Shown piece by piece: positions 33,255 through 44,592 of a stretch of 64,000 nt of DNA. A program made the translations under genes and the position numbers. Each line of letters begins with the position of its first letter. Position 1 is the first letter of the stretch. A model generated the notes under the pieces. The model saw nothing but the letters and a program-made list of their open reading frames with translations. It searched no databases and was not told the DNA's origin. This stretch comes from Macrophomina tecta. Lineage: Eukaryota; Ascomycota; Dothideomycetes; Botryosphaeriales; Botryosphaeriaceae. The stretch is from assembly GCA_024180945.1 (NCBI GenBank), contig JAKSGN010000007.1, positions 2,852,001 through 2,916,000 of the forward strand, read 5' to 3'.

Positions 33255-34401
33255 CTAGAGATTGTGCAACGCATGGCGGATTTCACGGCTCGTCATGTCG
33301 ATAAAATCCTGCCCTTGCTTCAAAGCTAGTAGAAGGTGGTCAGCAAAACCTTATGCTGTCCTCGTCCGCTGGAAATTTACCTTTGTTCATGTGCATGAAG
33401 GGGTGAGGTACTCCCTTGAATCTCTTGACAGTGACCTCGGTACCCGCTTCGACAAGCTTCCTCGCATACGCCTCACCTTCATCTCTGAGGGGATCACATT
33501 CAGCAGTATAGATGACTGTTTTCGGCAATTTTTCGAAGTTTGGTGCCTCCAGGGCGTTAGCAAACCATGAGACATCCTGCATCTGCTTTGCTCTGGTCCC
33601 GAGATCATCAGAAAGCGAGGCCCACTTCAGGTTGTCGAAGTGCTTCAGCTTCTCCCAGTTAAGCGTCGGGCCAGCTCCATCTCGCGTACCGAGGGGAACG
33701 GACTATCAGCCGTGGTGGAACAGGCACGCCAGTCGTACACTATAGGGACGCCGACAGTGACCAACTTCAAGGGGATGGCTGCGTCACGTGCAAGGTGAGC
33801 AAGTACCAAGGCAATATTGCCGCCGGCAGATGAGCCTCCAAGCGAGATTCTGTCAGGGTCGATGTCGAATCGCTCCTGGCCATGTGTGTGACGTGCTTCA
33901 GAGCGGCAAAGGAGTCAAGGAGGCCAGTGGGAAACGCATTCTCAGGCACAAGACGGTATTCAACATCTATGATTGCGACAGAGGCATTCTTGCAGACGTG
34001 GCTCAGAATTTGGGCATCAGTGCCCAGGTCACCGAGTGCCCAGCCTAGAAGGCACGTCAGAGTAGTCCAATCGATTCACATCCGTAGCACCAGAACCTAC
34101 CTCCTCCGTGGAAGTTGAGGTGGACTGGGAAAGGCCCAGTCCCCTCAGGTTCATACACCTTGATTTTGATCTCGACGTTGTCGCCGTGGCCAGGAACGGT
34201 TGAGTCCCACACCTTTCCCACTTCAGCTGGGGGAGTTTTGGCGAAAGAGCAGTAGTTCGAGTAGGCAATGCGAGCCTTCTCCAGTGGCGGAGGCTCAGCG
34301 GGTAAAACTCCCATGTGCTTGTTGTACAAGTCGATGAAGGCGGGGTCGAGGAAAGGCAGCACCGTGGGGTGAATGGGGTTGATGACCCCGTTTGTGGGCA
34401 T
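33255..34401 (-). pseudogene. Alpha/beta hydrolase (esterase/lipase, Abhydrolase_3) with two frame breaks
   Basis: Exons on the minus strand would be 34101-34401, 33381-34044 and 33255-33325. Family blocks are well kept: VHLNFHGGGWALGD (oxyanion motif HGGG), ASVAIIDVEYRLVPENAFP, the nucleophile elbow LGGSSAGGN, TAECDPLRDEGEAYARKL with the acidic residue, and GVPHPFMHMNK with the catalytic His. However, the frame shifts near 33880-33887 and again near 33663-33671; each fits loss of one base. Both introns still have good splice sites. Either the gene died recently or the assembly has two base errors. If intact, it would be a roughly 345-aa cytosolic esterase of the hormone-sensitive-lipase type. 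Confidence 0.82.
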
Positions 34402-34939
34402 CCTTGCTGGAGCTTGCTGAAGCTTGGCAGGGAGTGTGGTGAGACTGAGGGAGAGGCTGGGTTGAGCAGCTTAGTGAAGAAATTTTGGCGGTTGAGGGTT
34501 GATGGAGGGGAGCCGAATCAAAGGCAGCTGTTGTGAGTAGCGACAGCAGGCATGAGTGCGATGTCGTTGCCGGTTCTGTGCCGGGCCAGATGACTTCGTC
34601 CGATTCGTGCTCCACTGCCCTCGCATGCCCCAGACATGGGTAGCTACCAGCTCCCACCGGGCTGTGGTGGGCTCCTCGCCTGAGAATCTCCAGCCGATGC
34701 CACTAGCTCCTGCACGCCCGTATCTCCCCTGCACCTGCATATTTTAGTGCTCAGTACCCCTGTCGCAGGATTATGGATCCTTGGGAGTTGACCTACCCGC
34801 GCCAGCCTTTACCCGTCCTTGAGAGCCGCTGAGATACATACAGCTGCGTATGAAATCGATCACTCACCTTCCACCTTTCTGCAAAAGTGCCGACTTCATT
34901 TCGCCAAGCTCAAGCTGCCAGCCTACTTCGCACCCCAGG
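34402..34939. promoter_or_regulatory. Divergent region, hydrolase / FAD monooxygenase
   Basis: 538 bp between the start of the broken hydrolase and the start of the monooxygenase. No motif recognised. The divergent layout would allow joint control. Confidence 0.35.
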
Positions 34940-36142
34940 ATGGACCAGCAGCCTGTTCTCATCGTAGGCGCCGGACTCGTGGGCCTCGCCCTCGGCCAAG
35001 CTCTCAAGCGCGCCTCGATCCCCTTCCGCATCTTCGAGAGAGACGCATCCCTCACCACTCGCGGCCAAGGCTGGGCCATCACGCTGCACTGGTCCCTCTC
35101 CTTCCTCGACCAGCTGCTGGACCCGCAAGTCCTCCAGCGCGTCGAAGCCGTCCAGGTCGATCCCGAAAATGCCGCCAACGACCAAGGCAACTTCCTCTTC
35201 CTCGATCTGCGCGACTGCTCCGTCAAGTTTAAGATCCCTCCCTCTCCCCGCTGGCGCGTGAACCGGGAGCGGATGCGGGCCGCGCTGTTCGAAGGACTGG
35301 AAGAACATGTCGTGTGGGGACGGCGCGTTGTCGGCGTGAAGCCCGGCCCCGAGCTGGTATTCGAGGACGGGGTGGTCGTGGCGGGCCGCCTTGTGGTTGG
35401 GGTCGATGGGAGCAGATCGAAGCTCAGAGAGCTCCTCGCGCCGGAGACATATCGAAACCGAGAGCTCCCGATCCGTTTCACTGGCGTGGCCATCGATATG
35501 ACGCCGGAGCAGATCAAGCCATTACGGGACCTCGACCCGTTGCTCTTTCAGGGATTGCATCCAGAATCGAAGACTTATATGTGGTACTCGACGCTGGAGA
35601 CGCCAGCCGTGAATGGAACTGAAGGGACTGGGAAGGAGAGATACCGTGTTCAGCTGAATATGTCCTGGCCCGTGGAGAAGTCCGAGGATGAAGTCGCCCG
35701 CACAGATGCGGATAGGCTGAAGTTTATGAAAGAAAGGGCGCGTAAATTTGACCAGAGGTTGAGACGGGTGTGGGTAGAAATTCCAGAAGACACCGAGGTT
35801 ACCGAGGTCAAGCTGGCAGACTGGGAGTGTCTCGAATGGGATAACAGAAATTGTCAGGTCACCTTGGCTGGAGATGCAGCGCACGCCATGACCATGTATC
35901 GAGGAGAAGCTGCAAACCATGGCCTCCTCGACGCAATGCTACTTGTGAATGCATTGAAGAGGAGCAATAGCGGGGAAAAATGCCAGAAAGAGGCAATTGA
36001 GGAGTACGAAAGGGAGATGAGAGAGAGGACGGGACCAGCTGTCTTGATGAGCCGGCAGGCTTGCTATGATGCACATGCTTGGGAGAATTTGAAGGAAGAT
36101 TGCGCCATACTGAAAAGACGGGCCATCAAGAGCCTTCATTAA
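34940..36142 (+). CDS. FAD-dependent monooxygenase (salicylate hydroxylase-like)
   Basis: A single exon of 400 aa, the usual size for fungal group A flavin monooxygenases. It begins with the FAD-binding loop VLIVGAGLVGLALGQAL and has FRIFERD for the ribose contact. RWRVNRERMRAAL and the second FAD/NADPH motif VVGVDGSRSKLR follow. The third motif is at the C-terminal side, TLAGDAAHAMTMYRGEAANHG. The canonical form is GDAAHxxxPxxGxGxxxA; here Pro is replaced by Tyr and the Gly pattern is looser, as in many fungal paralogues. These enzymes hydroxylate aromatic or polyketide-like compounds with NAD(P)H and oxygen. The frame is open upstream to 34850, but the ATG at 34940 begins the domain. Confidence 0.9.
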   Translation: MDQQPVLIVGAGLVGLALGQALKRASIPFRIFERDASLTTRGQGWAITLHWSLSFLDQLLDPQVLQRVEAVQVDPENAANDQGNFLFLDLRDCSVKFKIPPSPRWRVNRERMRAALFEGLEEHVVWGRRVVGVKPGPELVFEDGVVVAGRLVVGVDGSRSKLRELLAPETYRNRELPIRFTGVAIDMTPEQIKPLRDLDPLLFQGLHPESKTYMWYSTLETPAVNGTEGTGKERYRVQLNMSWPVEKSEDEVARTDADRLKFMKERARKFDQRLRRVWVEIPEDTEVTEVKLADWECLEWDNRNCQVTLAGDAAHAMTMYRGEAANHGLLDAMLLVNALKRSNSGEKCQKEAIEEYEREMRERTGPAVLMSRQACYDAHAWENLKEDCAILKRRAIKSLH

Positions 36143-36482
36143 AGGAAGTAGACGATATACGCCAAATACGCCAAATGATTGGGCTTCTGAGCTTGAACAA
36201 GGCAAAACCTACACGCAGGGAGCTGAAGCAGTCATACAGATGCAAATTTCAGCAGGGGTTGTCAGCAGTGATGCTATACACTCACATCCGCACGACTGCT
36301 CAGACTGGACATCAGTGGTTGATCTCATGGCTGAGCTATTGCAGGAGCAGATCTGAAAGCTCGGCTAGTTTACGCGGCAGGAGTAAGGTCTAAAACTTTC
36401 CTTGCAAGGCTGTTTGGGTCCGATTGACGTATTGTTATTTCTATCTCAGTTTGCAGGGGCATCAACTCGTCTTGGCAGCGCT
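36143..36482. other. Intergenic between convergent genes
   Basis: 340 bp between the monooxygenase stop and the NAD synthetase stop. It likely holds two 3' ends. Nothing recognised. Confidence 0.4.
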
Positions 36483-38834
36483 CTACTCTCCCTTGAGCTC
36501 CTTCTTTGCCTGCCCATCCTCGTGCGTCTTGAGCATTTCTTCGATCTTCTTGTACGGCCAGCCTGGTTTTGGGCATTAGAATAGATTTCAGTGAAGCTAC
36601 AGAGCGTACATGGACTTACTGAAGACTGGGTACAAGAACGGGCGAAGGTCAAACCTATATAAGCAGTTCGTTAGGGTAACCTGTGTGTTCATCAACCATG
36701 CGACACATACCTGTTGTCATCCGGAGAGTAGGCTTCGGCGTGATAAGCAGGAGTAATGGTCGTCATCTTGTGGCGGTTGATCGCATAGAACCAATAGAAT
36801 CTCCGAACTTTCTCGTATACTTGCCTGGGGCTCATGCGGTCGCTCCAGTCGTGCAGCAGCCTCTCAAACATGCCGTAGGGCCCAAGCTTATGCACCTTTC
36901 GCAGCCTTCCAAAAACGGAAAGCTCGTCGTATGTCATACCCATGTCAGCCTCGTCCGACTGCACGTAGTCCTTTGTGATGGGCTCAAGTTCCGCGGTAGG
37001 TGTGGCGTTGATGAAATCCTCCAGGATCGGCAGGTCAAATTCCTTGGCTGCCCATCCGATGAATGCCTTGAGATCTGTCTTCGAGATGCCTCCAATAGGA
37101 TTGATATCAGCGCTGCTGCAGTCATACTTCGTGAGGTAACCCCTCAACGATTCGTCCACATTGGCTGAACCAAGGACGAGCAGACTTCCAGAGGTCTTGC
37201 GGCCACGAACCACAGGTAGCAGTTGCGCGAAGAGGTAGGCAACGACCATACGGATTCTGGCTTGAATGTTCTGCAAAGCTAGATTCTCAGTATTACTTCC
37301 TCCATGCACTCTGAAGTTAGGTACAAAGCCGGTCACAGTAGTGAAAAGAGTCTTCAGGGCAGTCGCGACACTGTCGATGTTCAGGTCGGTGTGGTAGGCG
37401 CCAATATCTCTAGCAAGATCCTTTGCGCGGTTGCGAGTCTCCGCGGACGAGTTCTCGCTCCCCATATAGCAGGTGTGGAAAATGCGGCTGCAGAACTCCT
37501 GCGGGGTTGAAGGAACCCAAGATGACCCTTCAGCTTCCCCACAGACGGTGCGAACATCGCGAATGACTGCCTCGTCGCCTCTCTTGACAGCATCGACGAC
37601 GAGCCTACACATGGAGAACACGATGACAGACGTGGCGCAGGAGTCAATGCCGCCAGACAAAGGAATGAGAAACCCAGCCTGTCGGCTTCTACGCACATAA
37701 TCCCACAGCCAACATGCTGGCCCGTAAGCAATCTCAGCCTCCGGGGCGTGGATAAAGGGAGCAAAAGACTTGGAGGGTCCCAGTTTGGGGTCCAGAATGC
37801 CTCCCTCGATAGAAAGACTAAAGTCGACCTCGATTCGTTGATAGGCCGGGGCTTGAACGGCCTGCAGACCACGGCTCGGGGCATACCGGAAGGCACGCAC
37901 CTCCTCCAAATCGACAGTGGCTGTCACTACCTCCACGTCGTTCAAGCTAAACTGGGAGGCCTGAGCCACGATCTCACCATTGATGATGATCATGGCCGAT
38001 CCGTCATAGTAGAGGCGGTCACCGTCGCATCCTTGTTGATTGGAATAGAGGTAAATGCCACCAGACTTACGGGTGGCCTCAAGAATGAGCGAGATACGCG
38101 TGTTGAGCTTCCGCAGCTCATGATGGCTGCCAGAAGAGTTGGTGAAGATTTCAACACCGTTGAGGCCCATGGTGGCATGGGGAGCATTAGGGGTGAACAG
38201 CTCCTCGCATGTCTCGGCACCGAAGCAAGTGTCCCTGGTCGAGATGACGGCATCGCCAATGGGGACCTTGACCTTTCCGACAATGTTCTGGATGATTCTT
38301 GGAAGGTAGTACTCCTCAACGTGGCAAGGCTTGCTCCAGGGCGTAAAGTAACGCATCTCGCGATAGTTGCCATCGTTGGCGAGCCAGAGTTTCGGCCTGA
38401 TGAGTAGAATTTGGCCGTTGAAGCAAATGATGCGAGCATTGTAGCGCACGTTACGATGCATGACAGGAGCCCCAATATCAAGGATGATGCCGTAGCACGA
38501 CTTGTCAGAGAGGATCTTAGCGACCATCTCCCACGAATGCAGGAAGATGTCGGACTCGAGAAAGTGGTCGAGACAGCCATAGCCTGCGCGGAAGTCAGAC
38601 CGAGGGAATTGCAAGAAAAAGAAGGCGGCGTACCGGTGATCTCAAGCTCAGGCCCAACGCGGAGAGAAGCGCCAGCAGCCTTGGCTTGCCGAATGGATTC
38701 GAGGATCCTCTCCAAGTTGCCCTCAAAATCAAGCGCCCATTGGTTGAGCTGGACAGCATCAGCAAGGGGAAGAAGGGCCAGTCAATCACGACAATTCGTA
38801 CCTGACAGGTCGCCAAAGTCGTCAGATGGCCCAT
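36483..38834 (-). CDS. QNS1: Glutamine-dependent NAD(+) synthetase
   Basis: Exons on the minus strand: 38802-38834, 38634-38748, 36711-38583, 36620-36654 and 36483-36562. They encode 711 aa, close to yeast Qns1 (714). The N-terminal nitrilase-type glutaminase has its triad at Glu45 (GPELEIT), Lys114 (LIRPKLW) and Cys175 (AETCEELF). The synthetase half carries the ATP-pyrophosphatase loop [12 protein letters not shown], then [29 protein letters not shown] and the C-terminal FDLRPFLYP. It makes NAD from nicotinic acid adenine dinucleotide, ATP and glutamine, the last step of NAD synthesis. The last two exons are only 35 and 80 nt. It diverges from the RMD1-like gene. Confidence 0.97.
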
Positions 38835-39475
38835 GGTCGGATTTTCGGAGCACGGTAAAAAGTTGCAGCACGGGCAGACCCAAGGCAGCCAATCTGCTCC
38901 GTTGAGTCAGAAACGTCGGAGAAAGCGGAGGACGGATGTGCTTGTGGAAGTGCAGAGTCGAGGGCGAGGACTGGAGTGGAGGTGATATCAAGCTGACGCC
39001 GATCTCGCCCGTTCATGGGCAGTGTGTTTTTAAGGTTTCCGATGCAATGGATGTGTTCGCAGTAGGGCGAGCAGGCATTTCGCAGCGGGGATAACCATGC
39101 TTCGGGCTAGCGGGGGTTGACATGAGCGTGCACTCACCGAGGCGCAGGAACACTCGACGCGAACGAAGCAATTGGCGAGGACTGGACTGCGAGGTGGTGC
39201 ACGAGGGCGCGTGGACGGACAGAGAGAGCAGTGCAGTGCACACAGCGAGTGGGGCACGCGGCCGCAGCCCAACGTCATCCTCCAGTCGCTGTTTCCCGCA
39301 CTGGCCCAGCCCGCTGAGGAAGCTTCCTGCTACCAGCCCGCGCCCGTCTGCTGCACCATCAACGTCTCTCTCCCCCCCGCAATGCTGCATCAGGCTCTGC
39401 GCAGCCCACCACCGACCCCCGAACTGCCTCGCCAAAGGTAGCCGTCCCGCCGCCGCCGCCGCCGCCGCCAGGACC
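38835..39475. promoter_or_regulatory. Divergent promoter region, NAD synthetase / RMD1-like
   Basis: 641 bp between divergent starts. A GCC/CGC repeat of about seven units at 39448-39469 lies directly before the RMD1-like ATG, inside its likely 5' leader, and could slow scanning ribosomes. No other motif is clear. Confidence 0.4.
39448..39469. repeat. CGC trinucleotide repeat in a 5' leader
   Basis: Seven tandem CGC units ending six bases before the ATG at 39476. Confidence 0.8.
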
Positions 39476-41071
39476 ATGACTTCCAATCCTCCCGCCTCCG
39501 AGTCGTCACCGCTGCTATCCTCCAAGCCGCCGAAGCCCCAGCGCAGTGTCACCTTCAACCCAAATGTCTCCACCAGCAGCCCGTCCAATTCCACGCCACT
39601 CCGTCCGTCCGCCCACTTGCCTATATCGCCCATCGGCCCAAAGCAGAATGGCGGCCAGCCGATGCTGTCCGCCCTGAACAGCAAATTGCGGCGTCGAAAC
39701 AGCCAAGGCGCTCCTCTGGTCCCGTCTTCGCTCGCCGCCCCCAAGATCGGTCCCCAGAGAACAACTAGAAACGTCCAGAAGCTGAAGCTCCTGCCCAATC
39801 CTGAGCAAGCGGACGAGGATCTCGACGAGGAGAGTGGACGGGACGTGTACGCCCAACTGACCCGCATCAAGGAGCCGACTGCCCGTCGCGATGCTGCTCG
39901 CTTGGGCAAAGCCGACCGAGAGAGGCTGCCGAGAGTCACCGCCTACTGCACCGCCAGTTCCTACCGCATGGACGAGCTGATGCGATACCTTAAGGGCAAG
40001 GCCAAAACCAGAGGCGCTGCCCCCAAACTATACGATGAGTGCATCTACACGCCTTACGACTACAACTTCGGGAAAAAAGCTGCTGAGCGGGACGAACGTC
40101 GGGAGCCAGGGGCCCCGATGGGCTTGCCGGAAAGAAGACATTCGGACAGTGCAGTCGAGATTGACGGCAATACCGAACAGAGGCGGGGCGACCTAATTGA
40201 CCTTCATTCTGGCGAAGGCGACGGCTCATTGGAGAATGCTGAGAGCTCCATGCAGGTCCAAACTGAGGAGGTGATCGAGGCACCGAGCTTACGACGAGAC
40301 ACGCAAGAATTCGATACCCACGTACACACACCGGAAGTGTTCTTGTTCAACTACGGGACGGTCGTGATTTGGGGCATGAACTTGTTGCAGGAGCAGCGGT
40401 TTCTGAGGGAGATCGCCAAATTCGAGAATGAAAAGCTCGGGAAAGACGACGTCCAGACCGAGGACTTCAACTTTTATTACACGCACGAATACCAGGCTCG
40501 AATATACAACGACTTTATCAGCCTGCGCGACAAGAAGAACTACATGACAAAGCTTGCCATCAGCCATGCATTGGCACAGAGCGTAAAGGTCAGTGGTCCA
40601 GTAAGATTAACATTATCCGTTGAGCTCACCAGTTATGCTTAGACTTCGCTCTACGAGGACCTGGTCGATAATACCATCGAGACAACAAAGGACATTCCCT
40701 CTCAAATTGCCACGACTGGCAAGGTGAATCTTTCCCGCCGTGAGATCAACATGCAGATCGGAGAGTTATTCATTCTCAGAATCAACATCCATCTCCAGGG
40801 CTCCGTCCTGGATTCTCCCGAGCTCATGTGGGCCGAGCCACAGCTAGAGCCTATTTACCAGGCCGTGCGGTCATACCTCGAAATGGACCAGCGTGTCAGT
40901 TTGCTGACGGAGCGTCTCGATGTCATTGCTGATCTTCTTGCGGTATTGAAAGATCAATTGACGGTAACGCACTCGGAACTGCTCGAGTGGGTAGTTATCG
41001 TTCTGATTGCGGCTGAGATCCTGGTCGCGGTCGTCAACATAGTAGTAGACCTCTACGCTGGCGTCGATTGA
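39476..41071 (+). CDS. RMD1: RMD1/RMND1 family (DUF155) protein
   Basis: Exons 39476-40588 and 40643-41071 give 513 aa. The first 130 residues are Ser/Pro-rich and disordered. The DUF155 core follows: RVTAYCTASSYRMDELMRYL, PKLYDECIYTPY, VFLFNYGTVVIWGM, DFNFYYTHEYQARIYNDF and ISHALAQSVKTSLYEDLV. A transmembrane segment near the C-terminus (WVVIVLIAAEILVAVVNIVVDLY) is typical. Yeast Rmd1 is cytosolic and needed for sporulation-linked nuclear division; the human relative RMND1 anchors mitochondrial ribosomes. The long N-terminal extension without a clear presequence points to the Rmd1 rather than the mitochondrial branch. The intron (54 nt) is in phase 0. Confidence 0.93.
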
Positions 41072-41813
41072 GGTGTGCTTCTGAAGTTGCTCGATTCATG
41101 TACATTTCCCATTTTCAACTGTTTTAGCTAGGTCGTTACAGGCGAATTGGTATCATGAGATGATCAAGTGCGTCCTGGTAGCGATGGTTGCTCTCGTTAA
41201 TGAAGGTACATAAGACCATGAGGGGGTTGGGGCGAGCTTTCTTTATGGTATTGCGTTAGTTTTGTCCTGTTTGGGTTCTTAGGTGGCCTTCCCCATGTAC
41301 GAGTTGGGATAGAGATGAAGACGGATGAGTGACTGCTGCCATGTCGACTTTGAAACTCCCAGACCATCTAGTTTTCCGTTTCGGGACAGGCGCATAACAA
41401 AGGTTACTCAGTGCGCGTGCAGGCTCTAGCGGTAATTAAGTTACTTGCGACGAAGGTCTGAAACAATCCTTCCGCATAACTGTCCGAATTCTGTAAATCA
41501 AGACGTCGCCATAGGTCCATGGGGGCCAAGTCGGGAAGATGAGGTTAGTTTAGAAGTGCCGCAAGGGTGGGGCGCGGCGGCGTTCGCGCGGACCCCCGGT
41601 CGGTTTTTCGCGTGGAGGAGAGCTCAAGTCACTGCGACGCAGCTTGCTTGCCGCTGTCGCTGTTCCCACCTGTTTCAACAACCACCACCAAACAACAACG
41701 CACCGCTGATTCGCCCACGTTCTTCCCACACCACCTACCAGTACTCTGTCGACACGGCTGTCCATCCTTCATAGCCTCACTACAGTCGGTCCAGGCCGCA
41801 CACCACCGCAGTC
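41072..41813. other. Intergenic, promoter of ISY1
   Basis: 742 bp. The final 150 bases before the ISY1 start are rich in CAAC/CCA, as in many fungal leaders. No gene recognised. Confidence 0.35.
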
Positions 41814-42819
41814 ATGGTACGTCCGCCCTCCACGCATTTTCTTCCAAACACCGCCCTCCCCCCACGCGACAACGCGCAGGCGAAGCGCTGGCCACCCTCG
41901 CCATAAACCCCCCCGTCCCAATCACCCACAAAACGCCTCACTAACGCAATGCTTCCCCCTCACAGGCCCGCAACTCCGAAAAAGCGCAATCGATGCTGTT
42001 CCGCTTCCGGGCGGCGCAGGCGGCGGACCTGGGCATCCTGGACATCTCGCGCACGCGGCGGCCGAAGCTCATCACGTCAATCGACTCGATCCCGACGTGC
42101 GAGAAGTGGCGCGGGCAGGTGCTCAAGGAAATCTCGCGCAAGGTGTCGCGCATCCAGGACGAGAGCCTCAGCGACTACCAGATCCGCGACCTCAACGACG
42201 AGATCAACAAGCTCATGCGCGAGAAGCACATGTGGGAGGTGCAGATCAGGAATCTCGGCGGCCCGAATTACATGAGGGGCGGGCGGATGGTAGATGAGGA
42301 GGGCAGGGAGATTCCTGGCGGAGGGAAGGGGTATAGGTATGTCCTCTTGTTGCGTGGTTTTACGGCTTGGTGGAGGCTTGCCGAGTGCTGACTGTGGTGT
42401 GCTTGTGCAGGTATTTTGGCCGGGCGAGGGAGCTGCCCGGCGTCAAGGAGCTGTTCGAGGCGGCGAAGGCGCCGCCGCAGTCGCAGCAGCATGAGGGCCC
42501 CACGCGTGCCGAGCTGCGTCGGAATGTCGACGCATCGTACTATGGCTACAACTTGGACGAGGAGGACGGCTCACTGTTGGCGTATGAGAAGCAGAAGGAG
42601 GAAGAGGCGTTTGCAAATCTCATGCAGCAGCCGGATGACTTGGAGGTGGATGCGCCCTCGAAGAAGGGCAGGAAGGGCCGCCGTGATCAAGACGAGTGGC
42701 AGGAACTGCCGGGAGATGCGGGAGATGGTGTGGGCTGGGTGTTGCCGTCCCTGGACGAGGTGCAGGAGGAACTGGTCGAGAGGAGGCGCCGCAAGCTGCT
42801 GGACAAGCTTGGCGGTTGA
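41814..42819 (+). CDS. ISY1: Pre-mRNA splicing factor Isy1
   Basis: Exons 41814-41816 (ATG only), 41966-42336 and 42411-42819 give 260 aa. The start [18 protein letters not shown] is nearly invariant in Isy1 proteins. [40 protein letters not shown] and [14 protein letters not shown] follow. The C-terminal part is acidic and charged and ends with [16 protein letters not shown]. Isy1 sits in the catalytic spliceosome (NineTeen complex) near the active-site RNA. The first intron starts right after the ATG, so translation depends on that splice; an alternative internal ATG (SMLF) would lose the conserved N-terminus, which in known structures reaches the active site. Confidence 0.96.
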
Positions 42820-43320
42820 AGTGGTTGTTGGCTGTAGAGAGGGGATATGGGAAACAGTCAATTGGCACGAGAGAGCGTGCCGAAACTTGGCTGAGGGAAA
42901 CTAGGCACTAAAAGGTATGGGATATGAATCATGGCAGGAGTTTGTGCTGAAAAGTTTCATGTAATAATATACCCATGAGGCATTCGCTAGCGGAAAGCCC
43001 GGCTTTGATATAGGAGCAGACGAAGAGTCGCCGATGCTCCTGAAACAAGTGACCTAAGAGCAAAATGGCACAATTGCAAACTGTACGTTCCTCATTTATA
43101 TTACTATGCAACCCTTGAGCGCGTACAGAACGTCCGTCTCAAAATCGTGCCTCCACTGCCGTGACCGTAACTCTGCAGAGGAAAGGGGTATCAGTCACCT
43201 CAAACGCCGCTTTTGAACCTATCCGCTCCTGCCTGAGTGATTTTATTTTCCGCCTCAGAATGCCCGCAAAACCCCGGAACTCCGCCGTAGACATGGGAAA
43301 AGATCGATGCACAACTCTTC
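42820..43320. other. Intergenic between convergent genes
   Basis: 501 bp between the ISY1 and capping enzyme stops. It probably holds both 3' ends. Nothing recognised. Confidence 0.4.
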
Positions 43321-44592
43321 TCAAGCCTCCGGCCTGATGCGCTTGTCCGCTGGCTCGCCGTTGTGCGCAGCGCTATCACTACCTAGTGACTCTCTCTTCC
43401 GCTTCTCCTCCCTCAACCGGCGTGCTTGCGCCTCTTCGTACCTCATCTTGTTCTCACGCTCCGCCTGGCGCTTCTTGAATGCTTCGCGAATGCGCTGCTC
43501 GCTCCTGATCAAATCTTCCTTGGACACGGCATCGTCGATACTCTCGAGCACCTTCTCCACTGTCGAAATGTGATTCGCCTCGTTCTTGTCGTCGCGGAAA
43601 TGCGGCTTGCCGGCATCGTCACGCTTGAAGCGCCAGTTTCCCTGCGCGTCCTTGTAGCACTCGATGATGCGTCCGTCTAGCTGCTGGTTGATGGACTTCA
43701 TTATTTCCCAGTCCTCATCCGTCACATGCAGCTGGGCGAAGACCCTGTAGTCGCCCTTGGTGTGAAATATCATAAGGTCGAAATTGGGCTTTGCGTCGAA
43801 ATCGGGCTCTGGGGGGTTGGCGCTGTTACCGTTCGCGGTGAGCGGCGGGAAATCGCCGAGTCTGAGGCGGAAGTCGATCGTGTTCTCATGCGCCGGCTTC
43901 CACTTGAGGATCTTCTCGTCGGTACCGAAGATATAGGGCGTTTCTTTGCAGGTGAAAATGAGACCATCGTTTCCGTGCTTCAGCTCCGGCAGCTTAATGT
44001 TGAACATCCAGCTCAGGGCGTACGGGAAAGACATCTCTTTGAAGACCAGCTCGAAAGGCAGGAACACTCGCTCCTCCGGATGCCTCTTTTTGAATAACTC
44101 ATCCCATGGCTTCATGACCATTTCTTTGAAGTAGGCAAGGCGTTTGTCCAACTGCCTTTCTGTTTGGGATATTCCGTCGAGGGCAAGGCAATCGAAGACC
44201 AAAAACCGCAGCTTCAGACCGTCCGCCTCCTGGTCATAGACCAACTCTCCATCAACTATGGTGCCAGTGTGAAATTTGGTGAACGTGGGGTCTTCGGGGC
44301 GAGGAAAGTGGAGGTTGGGGACGTAGTAGTAGTCGTTCTTGCGGTCGATGAGGTAATGGATCTCGTTGGGGCCGTCGTTGGTGAAGTAGAGCAGGCAGCG
44401 GATACCGTCTGTCTTCTCGCAGAGGTAGTAATCGTGTTCCATGAGCTCGCGCAGGTGCTTGCGCGCAAATGAGACTGGTTGTGCGCCAGGGAAGCTCAGG
44501 CTCTTGCGGCCTAGGAGCTGGGCGACCTCGGCGCGGAATTGGTCGGCGAGAGGCTTCTCGGCCTTGAGGCCGGGGATCTCGGGGATGGGCAT
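43321..44592 (-). CDS. CEG1: mRNA guanylyltransferase (capping enzyme alpha subunit)
   Basis: A single exon of 423 aa. The nucleotidyltransferase motif KTDGIR with the GMP-accepting Lys at residue 60 is present. So are motif III (TIVDGELVYD), IIIa (LRFLVFDCLALDGI), IV (NDGLIFTCKETPY) and V (ILKWKPAHENTIDFRL). An OB-fold domain with RIIECYKDAQGNWRFKRDDA follows, and the C-terminus is a charged helix of about 60 residues ending in a nuclear-type KRIRPEA. The enzyme transfers GMP to the 5' end of nascent mRNA. In fungi the triphosphatase is a separate protein, consistent with the lack of a phosphatase domain here. OMA1 diverges from it. Confidence 0.97.
   Translation of the reverse strand: MPIPEIPGLKAEKPLADQFRAEVAQLLGRKSLSFPGAQPVSFARKHLRELMEHDYYLCEKTDGIRCLLYFTNDGPNEIHYLIDRKNDYYYVPNLHFPRPEDPTFTKFHTGTIVDGELVYDQEADGLKLRFLVFDCLALDGISQTERQLDKRLAYFKEMVMKPWDELFKKRHPEERVFLPFELVFKEMSFPYALSWMFNIKLPELKHGNDGLIFTCKETPYIFGTDEKILKWKPAHENTIDFRLRLGDFPPLTANGNSANPPEPDFDAKPNFDLMIFHTKGDYRVFAQLHVTDEDWEIMKSINQQLDGRIIECYKDAQGNWRFKRDDAGKPHFRDDKNEANHISTVEKVLESIDDAVSKEDLIRSEQRIREAFKKRQAERENKMRYEEAQARRLREEKRKRESLGSDSAAHNGEPADKRIRPEA

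Noticed and set aside
37748..38407. A 219-codon plus-strand frame
   Set aside because: It is the antisense of the NAD synthetase main exon.
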